DNA of 64,000 nt from Candidatus Fraserbacteria bacterium (GCA_029262795.1 JAJCYT010000026.1:145213-209212); one strand, 5' to 3'; positions 25,053 through 33,529 are shown, counted from the stretch's first letter. Notes: generated by a model not told the origin, from the sequence alone. Numbers and translations: made by a program.

Positions 25053-26873
25053 ATGACCGCAAACACACCCGCAATGGTGTCTCAACGGCCTCAATTTGTG
25101 GAAAAACTGGCTCACGCCTACAACGCCTTGTTGGGGCGTTGCGCCATTTTAACAGGCAACATCAATGATTTATTTCCTTTGGATATGGATGGCGAACTGA
25201 GTTTTGTGCCACTGGAACCCGTGCTCAAACATACGCTGAAAGCCACCAAAAGCGATGAGGATTTTATTGTTCTCACTTTGAAAAGTGACGGAATGCACTA
25301 CGACAGCAAGAAGGGACGTGCCAAACTGCATGCCGTTGCCTCACATCTGCAGGAACCTGAAAACTTGGATCATGCCTTGCTGTCCAGAGATTTGGAATTT
25401 GTGCTGAAACAAATTGATGAAGAGCGCATTATGTCATCTCTGTCTCTGGCGATTATAGATGGGCTGCTAAAAACGGCTGCCAAGATTCGGGCCGCGGACA
25501 TCAACGTGCCACCGATTGCATTCATTTTGGATCACGCCGATTTTTTGTTTCCCAACGAAGGCACAGGGCGATTGACTTCCAGGGATCGTGATGCATTGGC
25601 CCGATTTTCAGATTTACTGCATGATCGCAACATCTGGGCTGATTTGGAAACGGCAGATGAGCGCACCGATTTTATCATTCTGCTCAGCGCCAACCTGAGC
25701 ACGCTCAATGATCGTCTGTTGCAGTTGCCAAAAATCACTCATATCGATATCAAGCTGCCAAGTCACGCCATCCGCAAACAGTTCATTGAACAGAAGATCA
25801 CAAAACATCCACTTCAATTTGATTACAAGGATGAAACAGATTTGGTCGAAGCCTTTGCGCAAGACACGATGGGGTTGACCATTCGCACACTCGATGACCT
25901 GACCACGGCGGCGTATCGACAAAATGTACCCTTGCGCCAGGAAGAAGTGATCGAGCAGGTCAACCAGCAACTCCAACGTCAGTTGGGGTCCATCGTCAAA
26001 TTGGTTTATCCGACACACTCCATTGAAGATGTGATTGGCAATGGCAAGCTGAAAAAACGTTTGGAACACTTGAAACGCCGTATCGATTCATCAGAACGGG
26101 CACCTGCAGGTATCACAGTGGTGGGGCCAAATGGTGCAGGAAAAACATTTATTTTTGAAGCGTTTGCTGCCAACACTGGTCGTGCTGTGATTACGTTGAG
26201 CCAAATCCGTAGCGAATGGTTTGGCAAAACCGATGTGTTTGCCGAACAGTTGGAATCGACACTCTCTGCGTTTGGGCGCATCCTTGTTTTGGTGGACGAA
26301 GCCCATGCTGCTTTTGGCTCAATTCATGGATCGCAAACGCACGAAACGGAAGCGCGACTTACACGTCAGATCATTCAGATGATGGACGATCACGACAAGC
26401 GAGGCCGCATTCTGTGGGTGCTGTTGACCACACGACCGGATTTGCTGGATCCCGACATTGTGCGTAGTGGGCGTTGTTCTTTGTTTGTGCCGATCTTTGA
26501 TCCAGAGGGTGAAGATTCTGATGCTTTTTATGATTGGATGATCGGAAAATTTAACAATGAAGGCATCAAAGTGGATGAAACCAATCTATCCATGCTGAAA
26601 GCACAAACGGACATTTTCTCGGCAGGCGATTATCGCCGCTTTATTGATGATTTCATTGAAGAAGTGTCGTTTAATCCTGAAATGACGCTGGAAAACTTTT
26701 TACAGAGCTGGAAGCCCAGTGCGATTTCCATTGGTAAAAAGAGACGCTTTCAGATGTTATTGGCGGCGCAACGTTGTGACTGGCGTGAGTTGCTGCCAAA
26801 GGAATTGAAAGAAACGCCCCTGGAGCAGATTGATCAGGAAGTGGAGCGTCTCAAAATGGAATTGTCGTTCTAA
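25053..26873 (+). CDS. Double-AAA ATPase, first domain degenerate
   Basis: A 606-residue cytoplasmic protein with two AAA+ modules. The first (about 20-240) keeps the fold pattern, TGNINDLFPL, FILDHADFLFPN and ILLSANLSTLNDRLLQ, but shows no Walker A. The second (about 325-540) is complete: GPNGAGKT with Lys364, Walker B LVLVDEAH with Asp415-Glu416, sensor-1 LLTTRPDLLDPDIV and the arginine-finger segment RSGRC. The layout recalls Vps4/p97-like unfoldases. AAGGAA precedes the ATG. Downstream are a membrane-anchored coiled-coil gene and a PspA-like gene, suggesting the ATPase remodels a PspA polymer at the membrane (inference). Confidence 0.8.
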   Translation: MTANTPAMVSQRPQFVEKLAHAYNALLGRCAILTGNINDLFPLDMDGELSFVPLEPVLKHTLKATKSDEDFIVLTLKSDGMHYDSKKGRAKLHAVASHLQEPENLDHALLSRDLEFVLKQIDEERIMSSLSLAIIDGLLKTAAKIRAADINVPPIAFILDHADFLFPNEGTGRLTSRDRDALARFSDLLHDRNIWADLETADERTDFIILLSANLSTLNDRLLQLPKITHIDIKLPSHAIRKQFIEQKITKHPLQFDYKDETDLVEAFAQDTMGLTIRTLDDLTTAAYRQNVPLRQEEVIEQVNQQLQRQLGSIVKLVYPTHSIEDVIGNGKLKKRLEHLKRRIDSSERAPAGITVVGPNGAGKTFIFEAFAANTGRAVITLSQIRSEWFGKTDVFAEQLESTLSAFGRILVLVDEAHAAFGSIHGSQTHETEARLTRQIIQMMDDHDKRGRILWVLLTTRPDLLDPDIVRSGRCSLFVPIFDPEGEDSDAFYDWMIGKFNNEGIKVDETNLSMLKAQTDIFSAGDYRRFIDDFIEEVSFNPEMTLENFLQSWKPSAISIGKKRRFQMLLAAQRCDWRELLPKELKETPLEQIDQEVERLKMELSF

Positions 26874-26980
26874 AATTGATTCATGCCTTTGAATACGGAA
26901 TAATGAAATAACAGACACGATCAGCACGCCGGAAGTTTGATGCGGGTGAATCGTATATCAAGATGACTGAAAGGGTCACA

Positions 26981-27009
26981 CTTACAGGACGTTCACGTCC
27001 GTTTATAAT
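26981..27009 (+). promoter_or_regulatory. Promoter of the coiled-coil gene, leaderless
   Basis: CTTACA (26981-26986), a 17-base spacer, TATAAT (27004-27009). The start site would fall on or beside the A of ATG 27016, so the mRNA would be leaderless; there is no ribosome binding site. The spacer holds GGACGT-TC-ACGTCC, a 14-base dyad at 26987-27000 that looks like an operator. Confidence 0.65.
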
Positions 27010-27015
27010 GAAACC

Positions 27016-28038
27016 ATGACAAAATTGGTCCAAAAGCTGAGAAATCGCAAGGCCAGACGTCAAACGTTTTCCTCTAAAGCTGTGCAGCAGGAGGTGCTTC
27101 AGGATGCGTTGGAGCATCCGATGACGCTTTACCCGTTGGGGGCTTCAGGGGTTTCGCTGGCGTATGCGTTGTTGTCTTGGCCGCTGTTTGGCCTTCAGCC
27201 TGCCGCATTTGCAGCTGCGATTGCTGGTGGATTATTGTCTGTGGGGTCTTTTGCGTGGCATTATTTTATCAAAGGCAAATCGTCTGCAATTGAAAAAGCC
27301 AATATTAAAAAACTCGAATTAGAGCACATCAATCGTCAGTCTGAGTCGCTGGAGCAGGAGCAGATCAGCCGCACATTGAAACAAGGCTTCAAGGAATTTC
27401 GCACCTCAGATGAAAGTGAACAACTCAATCAAATGAGTGAAGAAGCGCTGGTGGCACTCAACGATTTGAACCATCAATACCACATGTTGCAAAAACTGCT
27501 TCAGGATCAAGATGACATTGAAGCGGTGGCCTTGAATCAGGCGCTTGAGGAAATCCCGCAACTGGCCTTGGATGCATACTATCAGGGGCTTAGCAGTTTG
27601 GCGGAAGCGCTGAGCGCCATGAATTTTTTACGCAACAGCAAGCTGAAAAAACTCGAATCTGAGAAGCAACAAATTCAAGCAGAAATTGACGTGCTCAAAA
27701 CCAAAGAAACTCCCGCGCCAACGATTGAGGCCAAGGAAAAAATCCTGGTCACTCTGGATGAGCGCATTGTCTTTATTCAAGAACGTGAAGCAAAAATCGC
27801 CGATATGCTCTATCAGGCCGAAGCGTGTGAGGCTTCGCTGGAACGAGTGCGCCTTGAAATTCCATTGCTGACCCACACCACCTCATCCGTGCGCGGGGTG
27901 GAAGATGCTGCCAGTGAATTGGAACGCACCATCAACCAGGCGAAGCTGGTGCAACGCACGCTGCAAGGGATTCAGAAAAATGAAGCTGAAGAAGATGAAC
28001 TATTCCATCAATTAGGTGAGGCATCCGAAAGGAGGTAA
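27016..28038 (+). CDS. Membrane-anchored coiled-coil protein
   Basis: A 340-residue protein. A basic N-terminus (KLRNRKARRQ) leads to a membrane hairpin at about residues 37-84. The rest, about 90-335, is charged helical sequence with heptad patterns (KLKKLESEKQQIQAEIDVLKTKE). No catalytic motif. It lies in the same cluster as the AAA ATPase and ends three bases before the GTG of the PspA-like gene, so the last two are co-translated. It might anchor the PspA-like polymer to the membrane. I do not recognise a named family. Confidence 0.7.
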   Translation: MTKLVQKLRNRKARRQTFSSKAVQQEVLQDALEHPMTLYPLGASGVSLAYALLSWPLFGLQPAAFAAAIAGGLLSVGSFAWHYFIKGKSSAIEKANIKKLELEHINRQSESLEQEQISRTLKQGFKEFRTSDESEQLNQMSEEALVALNDLNHQYHMLQKLLQDQDDIEAVALNQALEEIPQLALDAYYQGLSSLAEALSAMNFLRNSKLKKLESEKQQIQAEIDVLKTKETPAPTIEAKEKILVTLDERIVFIQEREAKIADMLYQAEACEASLERVRLEIPLLTHTTSSVRGVEDAASELERTINQAKLVQRTLQGIQKNEAEEDELFHQLGEASERR

Positions 28039-28041
28039 CCT

Positions 28042-28866
28042 GTGGGACGTTTTTTCCAGTCTATTTCCCGCTGGTTCAACCATTTTTTCTTAAGGCGCAG
28101 TGAAGAGATTCGACAAGCCGCTGACGAGCAGTTTACCGGCTCGACCAAGGGCATTAAGGCTGCTTTTGAAATTGAACGAGACAAACTTGCTAGTGAATTT
28201 CACGACATGCAAGAAGCCGTGGCCGGTGTGCTTAATGTCATGGAAGAGAAAAAGACGCAACTCGAAGATCTGACTGAAGAAGAAGCAAAACTAAAAGTAC
28301 AGATTCAAGGGGCGTTGGCGGCTGCCGAAAAAGCTGACCCCGAAAGTGACGATTACGTTAAGGCCAAATCGGCCTTTCAGCGTTACTCTCGACGCATGGC
28401 CGAAATTGACGAACTCGAAGCACGTTTGTCCGAATCGGTTTCCGACCTGGAAACAGGCATTGAAACCCATATGTTGCGTCTGACCGAAATGCAGGCTCGT
28501 CTGGAAGAATTGCCACAAAAAGAAGCCGAAGCCATTGCTGAATTTGTGTCTGCGCAAAAAATTGTGGAGCTCAATAACCGCATGATGAACGCCCAGGACA
28601 GCTTGCAGGACAGCCCTGTGGCTGCGGTGATGGAAAAGGTGAAAACCCTATCTTCCCAGGCGCGAATTTCTGAAAAGCTGGCTGGCAGCGATGTCAAATT
28701 ACAGGATCGTGACTACGAAATGCTTGGCCAACAGACCGAGAGCGACGGCGCCTTTGAAGTGATGTTGGCCGCCCGCAAAGCCAAAACCACCGATGAAGAA
28801 GCCATCAAAGAAGAAGAGGAAGCTATCGTTGCCGAAGAAGCCGACCGACAGCGCCCTGAGTTATAA
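28042..28866 (+). CDS. PspA/IM30-like coiled-coil protein
   Basis: A 274-residue, almost wholly helical protein. The amphipathic N-terminus MGRFFQSISRWFNHFFLRRSEE and the long coiled-coil (about 40-190) match PspA/Vipp1/IM30. The C-terminal half ends in a glutamate-rich tail. PspA-family proteins are bacterial relatives of ESCRT-III: they form rings or rods on stressed inner membranes and keep them sealed. The GTG start follows a near-perfect AAAGGAGGTAA. With the double-AAA ATPase two genes upstream, the set parallels ESCRT-III plus Vps4. Sequence identity to known PspA is low by eye, hence the confidence. Confidence 0.72.
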   Translation: MGRFFQSISRWFNHFFLRRSEEIRQAADEQFTGSTKGIKAAFEIERDKLASEFHDMQEAVAGVLNVMEEKKTQLEDLTEEEAKLKVQIQGALAAAEKADPESDDYVKAKSAFQRYSRRMAEIDELEARLSESVSDLETGIETHMLRLTEMQARLEELPQKEAEAIAEFVSAQKIVELNNRMMNAQDSLQDSPVAAVMEKVKTLSSQARISEKLAGSDVKLQDRDYEMLGQQTESDGAFEVMLAARKAKTTDEEAIKEEEEAIVAEEADRQRPEL

Positions 28867-28874
28867 AATTTCTC

Positions 28875-28912
28875 AAAAGGGTTGGTTGAATTTTCCAGCC
28901 AACCCTTTTCTT
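28875..28912 (+). terminator. Terminator after the PspA-like gene
   Basis: AAAAGGGTTGG (28875-28885) pairs with CCAACCCTTTT (28899-28909), followed by CTT. An ordinary rho-independent terminator just after the stop at 28866. Confidence 0.85.
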
Positions 28913-29061
28913 AAACACTTTATCTAGAAATAAAAATCCCTAGAAGATTCAACGTCGATATATCATTCCCACGCAGGCCCGGCTGTAGTCGGCAGAATTC
29001 ACAGTTTGTTGGCGAACTTGGATTCCTTCATGGGAAGGACACTGAAAGCTTAACACAGGCT

Positions 29062-30387
29062 TTATTCAGAAGATGTTTGAGAGCGTCTGGCGGGGTCATT
29101 CCACCAAAGGAGTTCTGTAATCCATATTGGATATGGTCCATTCAAATTCTTTTCGAGTTCCTCATTGTTTTTTAAAGACTCAGAAAAATTTACAGATTCC
29201 ATTGTGAGGTCGATTTTTCCAGATTCGAAAAGTTCTAATTCAGTTTCATCTTGGTTTAAATTCAAAACTGTAATTTGATCCAGATATGGAAGGGTGAAAT
29301 CGTTTTCATCCTTTTTCCAATAATGAGGATTGCGGCTCAAAACAAGCTGCTCATCAGGTAAATATGTCTTGATACGAAAAGGCCCTGCACCCACAAGTTG
29401 TTCCGAAGGTTCATACACAGTCCAAAGGTGTTCATATTTAATATTATTAGAAATTTTCCAACGGTTGGTTTCTGCGTAAACGCTCAGTTGTTCAACCTCT
29501 TCAATGAGTGAATCAATTTGAGCTTTGAGTTCAGGCTCTTCTTGAGTCAAAGCCTCAGCAAGCTGTCTTAAGTTTGTTTTAAGCGCTTCTTCTAACGTGT
29601 TCACACTGTTGATGGATTTTTCTGTTACGCTTTCTTCCAGATCTTTTAATGCCCAATCTATTGCCTCTACGGGATCAACAGCAAAATATTCAAAGGTTTG
29701 TCGTTGCTCATCGATGGTTTGTTCGACCAGTTGAATGATGCTTTGAACGCTGTAATGAAGTCGCTCAATTTGTTTTTCTAAGAAAGGCTTTGGCAAAATA
29801 GGAAGCAGAAGTGTATTAATTTGCAAAGCTTCCTCTGATGATACTTTTATTGTCCACTCATCGAGTGCTTCTGCTTCAATATTTTTTGGATAAAGTCCGT
29901 CATAAGGCCGAATTTCGTCTATTCCAAGGTTAGATATTGCATTGAAATTGAAAGCGACATCTTCTGAAGTGAGTGGCTGACCATCAGAAAATTTTACATT
30001 TCGGCGAAGATGAAAAACTATTTCTTTATTGTCATTTAAGCTTTCCCAATTGGTTGCTAAGGCAGGTTCAAATTTTGAAAGATTTAGGTTTATATCGATT
30101 AGACTTGCATGCAGTAAGCTGAAAAATTTACCTGGAAAATAGCCAATTATTTCATAAACGGGGTTAGCGGCTGTTTCTAAGGGGTTATTAATAGCGAAAA
30201 CCAATTCGCCACCAGGTTGACCGAGTTCAACCAATCCCAAGTCTGAGCCGATAACTTTGTATTCGGTTGGGCCACTGTCAATGAGGGGCGTGTCTGTTGA
30301 ATTGGTTTGTTGCCAGTAGAAATATCCACCGACGGTGATGATCGTGAGGCTCAGCAGGGCGAAGGCCCAGAGTGGTTTTTTCAACAT
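29062..30387 (-). CDS. Truncated ABC-type peptide-binding protein (SBP family 5)
   Basis: A 441-residue exported protein with an N-terminal membrane segment (residues about 7-26). The SBP_bac_5 domain is recognisable: FEPALATNWESLNDNKEIVFHLRRNVKFSDGQPLTSEDVAFNF is the family's signature, and GAGPFRIKTYLPDEQLVLSRNPHYW is the second. Between them, residues about 205-310 form a charged helical insert not typical of the family. The usual last 120-150 residues of domain II are missing. So it is either a truncated relic or a divergent receptor. It abuts the monooxygenase gene (TAA directly before ATG), so the pair may be one transcript. Confidence 0.75.
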   Translation of the reverse strand: MLKKPLWAFALLSLTIITVGGYFYWQQTNSTDTPLIDSGPTEYKVIGSDLGLVELGQPGGELVFAINNPLETAANPVYEIIGYFPGKFFSLLHASLIDINLNLSKFEPALATNWESLNDNKEIVFHLRRNVKFSDGQPLTSEDVAFNFNAISNLGIDEIRPYDGLYPKNIEAEALDEWTIKVSSEEALQINTLLLPILPKPFLEKQIERLHYSVQSIIQLVEQTIDEQRQTFEYFAVDPVEAIDWALKDLEESVTEKSINSVNTLEEALKTNLRQLAEALTQEEPELKAQIDSLIEEVEQLSVYAETNRWKISNNIKYEHLWTVYEPSEQLVGAGPFRIKTYLPDEQLVLSRNPHYWKKDENDFTLPYLDQITVLNLNQDETELELFESGKIDLTMESVNFSESLKNNEELEKNLNGPYPIWITELLWWNDPARRSQTSSE

Positions 30388-30705
30388 TTACGGTTGTGCT
30401 ACAAACCTGTCCAGAGTACCACCAAAAACGGCAAACACTTCAATGGATTGTTCACCACGAATCAGGCCACTGGCATGGATATCTTTGACGGTTTGCTGGT
30501 AGGTTTCAGAATGGTCCAGCGCTTCGATGGCGGCCATGTCTTCCCATAAACTCAGCGTGACGCTGCCTTCAGGGTTGTGCCAAAATTGACAACCTAAAAA
30601 TCCTGGTTGTTTTTTGAACATGGGTAGAGATTGTTCATTGGCAAATTTTTGAAAATCTTCGAGCCGGTCAACGTCTACGTGTGTTCTCCAAAGTCGTGCA
30701 ATCAT
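30388..30705 (-). CDS. Antibiotic-biosynthesis-monooxygenase-domain protein
   Basis: A 105-residue ABM (ferredoxin-like dimeric alpha-beta barrel) protein: MIARLWRTHVDVDRLEDFQKF, PGFLGCQFWHNPEGSVTLSLWEDMAAIEALDHSETYQQTVKDI. Family members range from quinone-forming monooxygenases to haem-degrading IsdG-like proteins; no haem His is evident. It ends one base before the SBP-like gene and lies 11 bases behind the HxlR-type regulator, so the three form a leftward operon. Confidence 0.85.
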   Translation of the reverse strand: MIARLWRTHVDVDRLEDFQKFANEQSLPMFKKQPGFLGCQFWHNPEGSVTLSLWEDMAAIEALDHSETYQQTVKDIHASGLIRGEQSIEVFAVFGGTLDRFVAQP

Positions 30706-30716
30706 GATTTCTCCAT

Positions 30717-31277
30717 TTAATCTGACTCATTCAACACCCCTGCCAATTGAATCAGTGCCGCGCATAGCGGACAATCTTTCATGGTTAGATCATACTGATT
30801 TCTGTTTGAGTTTGCTGAGATTTTCTGACGATGAATGAATTTTGCTTGTTCTAATTGTTCCAGCGTTTGAGTCAGAGCGCGTGGTGTGATGTCTGGTAAA
30901 TGTTCCTTTAGGTTGGAAAAACGGTGATGGCCCAGACACATAGTGTAGATCACGGGCAATGACCACTTTTTCAAGCCGACTTTTTCAATATCTAAAAAAT
31001 TCAAGATGTTTAACAATTCATGACATGCCTGTCCGACGGTGCTGCCTTCGGGAGTAAAAATGTATTCGGGTCGGAGTGGATGGCCGTAGCCTTCGTTTCG
31101 CATCACCCATCCGTGCTGGATCAAGACCTCAAGTGTGCGGCTGAGGGAATCCCGACTTAGTTCAAGTTTGTTCACCAGAGTGATGAACTTGGCCCCAGAT
31201 AGTTGATATAGCACGGCCAACAGAGGCACATTCCAGCGATGATGGCACAATTGAATTAATCGTTTGGTTGAATTCAT
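30717..31277 (-). CDS. Tandem HxlR-type winged-helix regulator
   Basis: A 186-residue regulator with two winged-helix domains of the HxlR/DUF24 kind. The first (about 1-88) has HHRWNVPLLAVLYQL, LSRDSLSRTLEVLIQHGW and the wing GYGHPLRPEYIFTPEG. The second (about 98-172) has GLKKWSLPVIYTMCLGHHRFSNLKEHLPDITPRALTQTLEQLEQ. Most HxlR proteins carry one such domain. HxlR regulators often sense electrophiles through Cys; here a C-terminal DCPLCAAL provides CxxC. A 35-base dyad lies in the divergent promoter region. Confidence 0.88.
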   Translation of the reverse strand: MNSTKRLIQLCHHRWNVPLLAVLYQLSGAKFITLVNKLELSRDSLSRTLEVLIQHGWVMRNEGYGHPLRPEYIFTPEGSTVGQACHELLNILNFLDIEKVGLKKWSLPVIYTMCLGHHRFSNLKEHLPDITPRALTQTLEQLEQAKFIHRQKISANSNRNQYDLTMKDCPLCAALIQLAGVLNESD

Positions 31278-31298
31278 CTTGGCTTTTACCCTGACCCC

Positions 31299-31327
31299 TT
31301 GACTTTGTAAATTTCATTTAGTATACT
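31299..31327 (+). promoter_or_regulatory. Promoter of the VOC-family gene
   Basis: TTGACT (31299-31304), 17-base spacer, TATACT (31322-31327). It overlaps the HxlR dyad at 31311-31345. Confidence 0.75.
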
Positions 31328-31345
31328 TTTCGTACTTTGTGAAAT
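31311..31345. promoter_or_regulatory. Dyad operator, probably for the HxlR-type regulator
   Basis: A 35-base dyad with outer arms ATTTCA / TGAAAT and inner arms AGTA / TACT centred on 31328. It covers the -10 box of the VOC gene and lies between the divergent HxlR and VOC genes. The inner AGTA...TACT arms resemble HxlR/DUF24 operators. Confidence 0.6.
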
Positions 31346-31371
31346 CAACCAATTGTATAAAGGAGATGAAC

Positions 31372-31749
31372 ATGAGTGATGTGAATTTCAAAGGGGCAAT
31401 GACGTGTGCAATGCAGGTGAAGGATCTTTCTAAAGCGATCGATTGGTATCAGGATCGACTTGGATTTAAGGAACTGTATCGTCTGGAAGATGCAGGCTGG
31501 GCTGAGGTCAATTCACCTTGCCATGGCGTCAGCCTGGGTTTTTCTGTCGTAGAACAACCGCAGGTTGAAGGCGGTGCCACGATTACGTTTGAAGTGGCTG
31601 ATGTTGAAGGCGCGCGTCAATCACTGGAATCAAAACAAGTGAAATTTGATGGTCCCATCCACACGATTGAAGGCGTGGTGAAGATGACCACATTTTTTGA
31701 TGACGATGGAAACAAGCTGATGTTCACACAATCGTTGATGGAAGGCTGA
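31372..31749 (+). CDS. VOC-family (glyoxalase-like) protein
   Basis: A 125-residue vicinal-oxygen-chelate protein: CAMQVKDLSKAIDWYQDRLGFKELYRLED, WAEVNSPCHGVSLGF and EGVVKMTTFFDDDGNKLMFTQSL. The paired beta-alpha-beta-beta-beta modules and terminal metal-site Glu/Asp region match glyoxalase I or fosfomycin-resistance relatives, but substrate is unknown. The ATG at 31372 follows AAAGGAGATG. It is divergent from the HxlR-type regulator and heads a set of three genes with a YCII protein and a DinB protein. Confidence 0.88.
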   Translation: MSDVNFKGAMTCAMQVKDLSKAIDWYQDRLGFKELYRLEDAGWAEVNSPCHGVSLGFSVVEQPQVEGGATITFEVADVEGARQSLESKQVKFDGPIHTIEGVVKMTTFFDDDGNKLMFTQSLMEG

Positions 31750-31752
31750 AGG

Positions 31753-32055
31753 ATGCCTCAATTTATTTATAACATGACGCCGGTTCGCCCCGAGATGGTG
31801 GACCGGCCTGAACTATGGACCGAAGCTGACAATAAGCGAGCCGAAGATCATTTTGCCTACCTCACTAAAGCGACAGAAGAAGGCAGGCTCATTCTGGCAG
31901 GTCGTTCGCTGGACGTGAAAGGCCCTGCCATCGTAATCTTTGAAGCGGATGATGAAGTGGCAGCTCGAGTTTTTATGGAGGGCGATCCGTTTGTTTCTCA
32001 AGGTTTTGTCACCGCAGAGGTTTATCCATTTCGAGTGGCGCTGCAACAAAAGTAA
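31753..32055 (+). CDS. YCII-related protein
   Basis: A 100-residue alpha-beta protein of the YCII family: MPQFIYNMTPVRPEM, HFAYLTKATEEGRLILAGRS, KGPAIVIFEADDEVAARVFMEGDPFVSQGF. The conserved catalytic-looking His-Asp pair is present (His33 and the DPF Asp). Members include chloromuconolactone-forming or dehydrochlorinase-like enzymes. Three bases after the VOC gene, so in the same operon. Length normal. Confidence 0.88.
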   Translation: MPQFIYNMTPVRPEMVDRPELWTEADNKRAEDHFAYLTKATEEGRLILAGRSLDVKGPAIVIFEADDEVAARVFMEGDPFVSQGFVTAEVYPFRVALQQK

Positions 32056-32072
32056 ATTCAAGGAGCCTATAG

Positions 32073-32567
32073 ATGAACACCATCCATGCCCCCCACACAC
32101 AGATCGACCCACGCCAGCTTAATAGCACTTACGTCCAAATGGTGTTGGATTTGTGCATGAAATCCGCCAAAGCCATTCCGCATGAAAAAGCCACTTGGAC
32201 ACCTTCAGACGGAGGTGCCAAGTCCGCACTCGATATCGTAAAACATATGGTGGAAGTGAATCATTCCATCAGCACCTACGTTCGCGACAATCAACCGATA
32301 TCGGATGAAGCAAAAGGTGAACTATTGGCCCGCATCAACACCTACGAAGACGCTCTAAGTGAACTGACTTCCAGCAGCGATGCTTTGGCCAAAGCGTATC
32401 AGTCTGTCTCCGATGAACGCATTAAAGACGCGTTGCAAAACTTGCCTCAACCAGGGTCATTGGCGCGTACAATGGGGGTGGGCATCATTCACCTTACGTA
32501 TCATTGGGGTCAGCTTTGCTATCTACAAACGATGTGGAATGATCAGGAAGATCATTTTCTCAAATGA
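32073..32567 (+). CDS. DinB-family protein
   Basis: A 164-residue four-helix-bundle protein of the DinB/YfiT superfamily, with SALDIVKHMVEVNHSISTYVR (first metal His) and HLTYHWGQLCYLQTMWND (last His pair). It follows the YCII gene by 17 bases, in the operon controlled from the HxlR dyad. Together VOC, YCII and DinB proteins look like a small detoxification set for electrophiles, in keeping with an HxlR sensor (inference). Not close to the other DinB gene at 19298. Confidence 0.85.
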   Translation: MNTIHAPHTQIDPRQLNSTYVQMVLDLCMKSAKAIPHEKATWTPSDGGAKSALDIVKHMVEVNHSISTYVRDNQPISDEAKGELLARINTYEDALSELTSSSDALAKAYQSVSDERIKDALQNLPQPGSLARTMGVGIIHLTYHWGQLCYLQTMWNDQEDHFLK

Positions 32568-32604
32568 GTTTCACCTTGATAAGGAAGGCGCATTTGCGCC
32601 TTCC

Positions 32605-33501
32605 TTAATTCAGTTTCAATTTAAAGTGATCTAACAGAATCGATACTTTAGGAAACCTGGTTGGCATATATTGTGTCGATTGCGCAATAATAATGCTTAT
32701 CAGTATCAACCCAATGCCCAACCACTGTTTCATTGCAAACCCCTGATCTAAAAAAACATAACCTAAGAGAACTGCCATTACTGGGCTGAACAATCCCAGG
32801 AACGAAATTTGAAAGGGGCGCAAATTCTTGATGCCCCGGAACCAAAGCCAATAGGCCAATCCCGTTCCAATAACGCTCAGCCATAGAAAGCCAAAGAGGT
32901 TGGTCGCCGAGAAGGCGGGCAATGTGGGTCCAGCAATAAACAGGATGGGGAGCAGGACAATGCCTCCAGCGGTCAACTGCCAGGCGGTAAAGGGCAGCAA
33001 ATCGACAGGATTGCCCCATCGTTTGGTCAACACAATGCCTGCCGCCATTGACAGCATGGCTGTTACGGAGGCAAGTATCCCAATCAGATCAAATTGCCCA
33101 TTGGGATTAAAGACAAGCAGTGCAACCCCTAAAATGCCTACCAAGCCTGCACCAATGGCTAAGGGTGGGGTGCGATCGTGCAATACAAATTTCGATAATG
33201 TCATCACCATTAAAGGTTGCAAGGCACCGATGGTTGCCACCATGCCTCCTGGCAGTCGATAGGCAGCCACAAATAACAGAGCAAAAAACAGGCCAATATT
33301 AAGTGCCCCTAGTACAAATATGCGCCACCACCAATGGCCTTTAGGCAATGTTCTATAAAACAGTGTGATCAAAATGCCGACTGGCAAAGCGCGCAATAAA
33401 GCAACCAAAATGGGTTGATCAGGTGGCAAAAATTCGGTGGTGGTTAGATAAGTGGTTCCCCAAAGAATCGGTGCAAGTGCAGTTAGAAGCAAAGTTTTCA
33501 T
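32605..33501 (-). CDS. EamA-family (DMT superfamily) exporter
   Basis: A 298-residue protein with ten membrane segments, two EamA repeats: MKTLLLTALAPILWGTTYLTTTEFLPPDQPILVALLRALPVG at the start and GLFSPVMAVLLGYVFLDQG near the end. Members export amino acids, metabolites or drugs. The ATG at 33501 has GGAG six bases upstream. Divergent from a MarR gene with two matching operators in between, so repression by that MarR is likely. Confidence 0.9.
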   Translation of the reverse strand: MKTLLLTALAPILWGTTYLTTTEFLPPDQPILVALLRALPVGILITLFYRTLPKGHWWWRIFVLGALNIGLFFALLFVAAYRLPGGMVATIGALQPLMVMTLSKFVLHDRTPPLAIGAGLVGILGVALLVFNPNGQFDLIGILASVTAMLSMAAGIVLTKRWGNPVDLLPFTAWQLTAGGIVLLPILFIAGPTLPAFSATNLFGFLWLSVIGTGLAYWLWFRGIKNLRPFQISFLGLFSPVMAVLLGYVFLDQGFAMKQWLGIGLILISIIIAQSTQYMPTRFPKVSILLDHFKLKLN

Positions 33502-33529
33502 GGTCATCTCCATATATCTCAATGTGAAG

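Noticed and set aside
19298..32567. The two DinB genes (19298 and 32073) as a recent duplication
   Set aside because: They share only family-level motifs and differ in the N-terminal halves and in neighbours.
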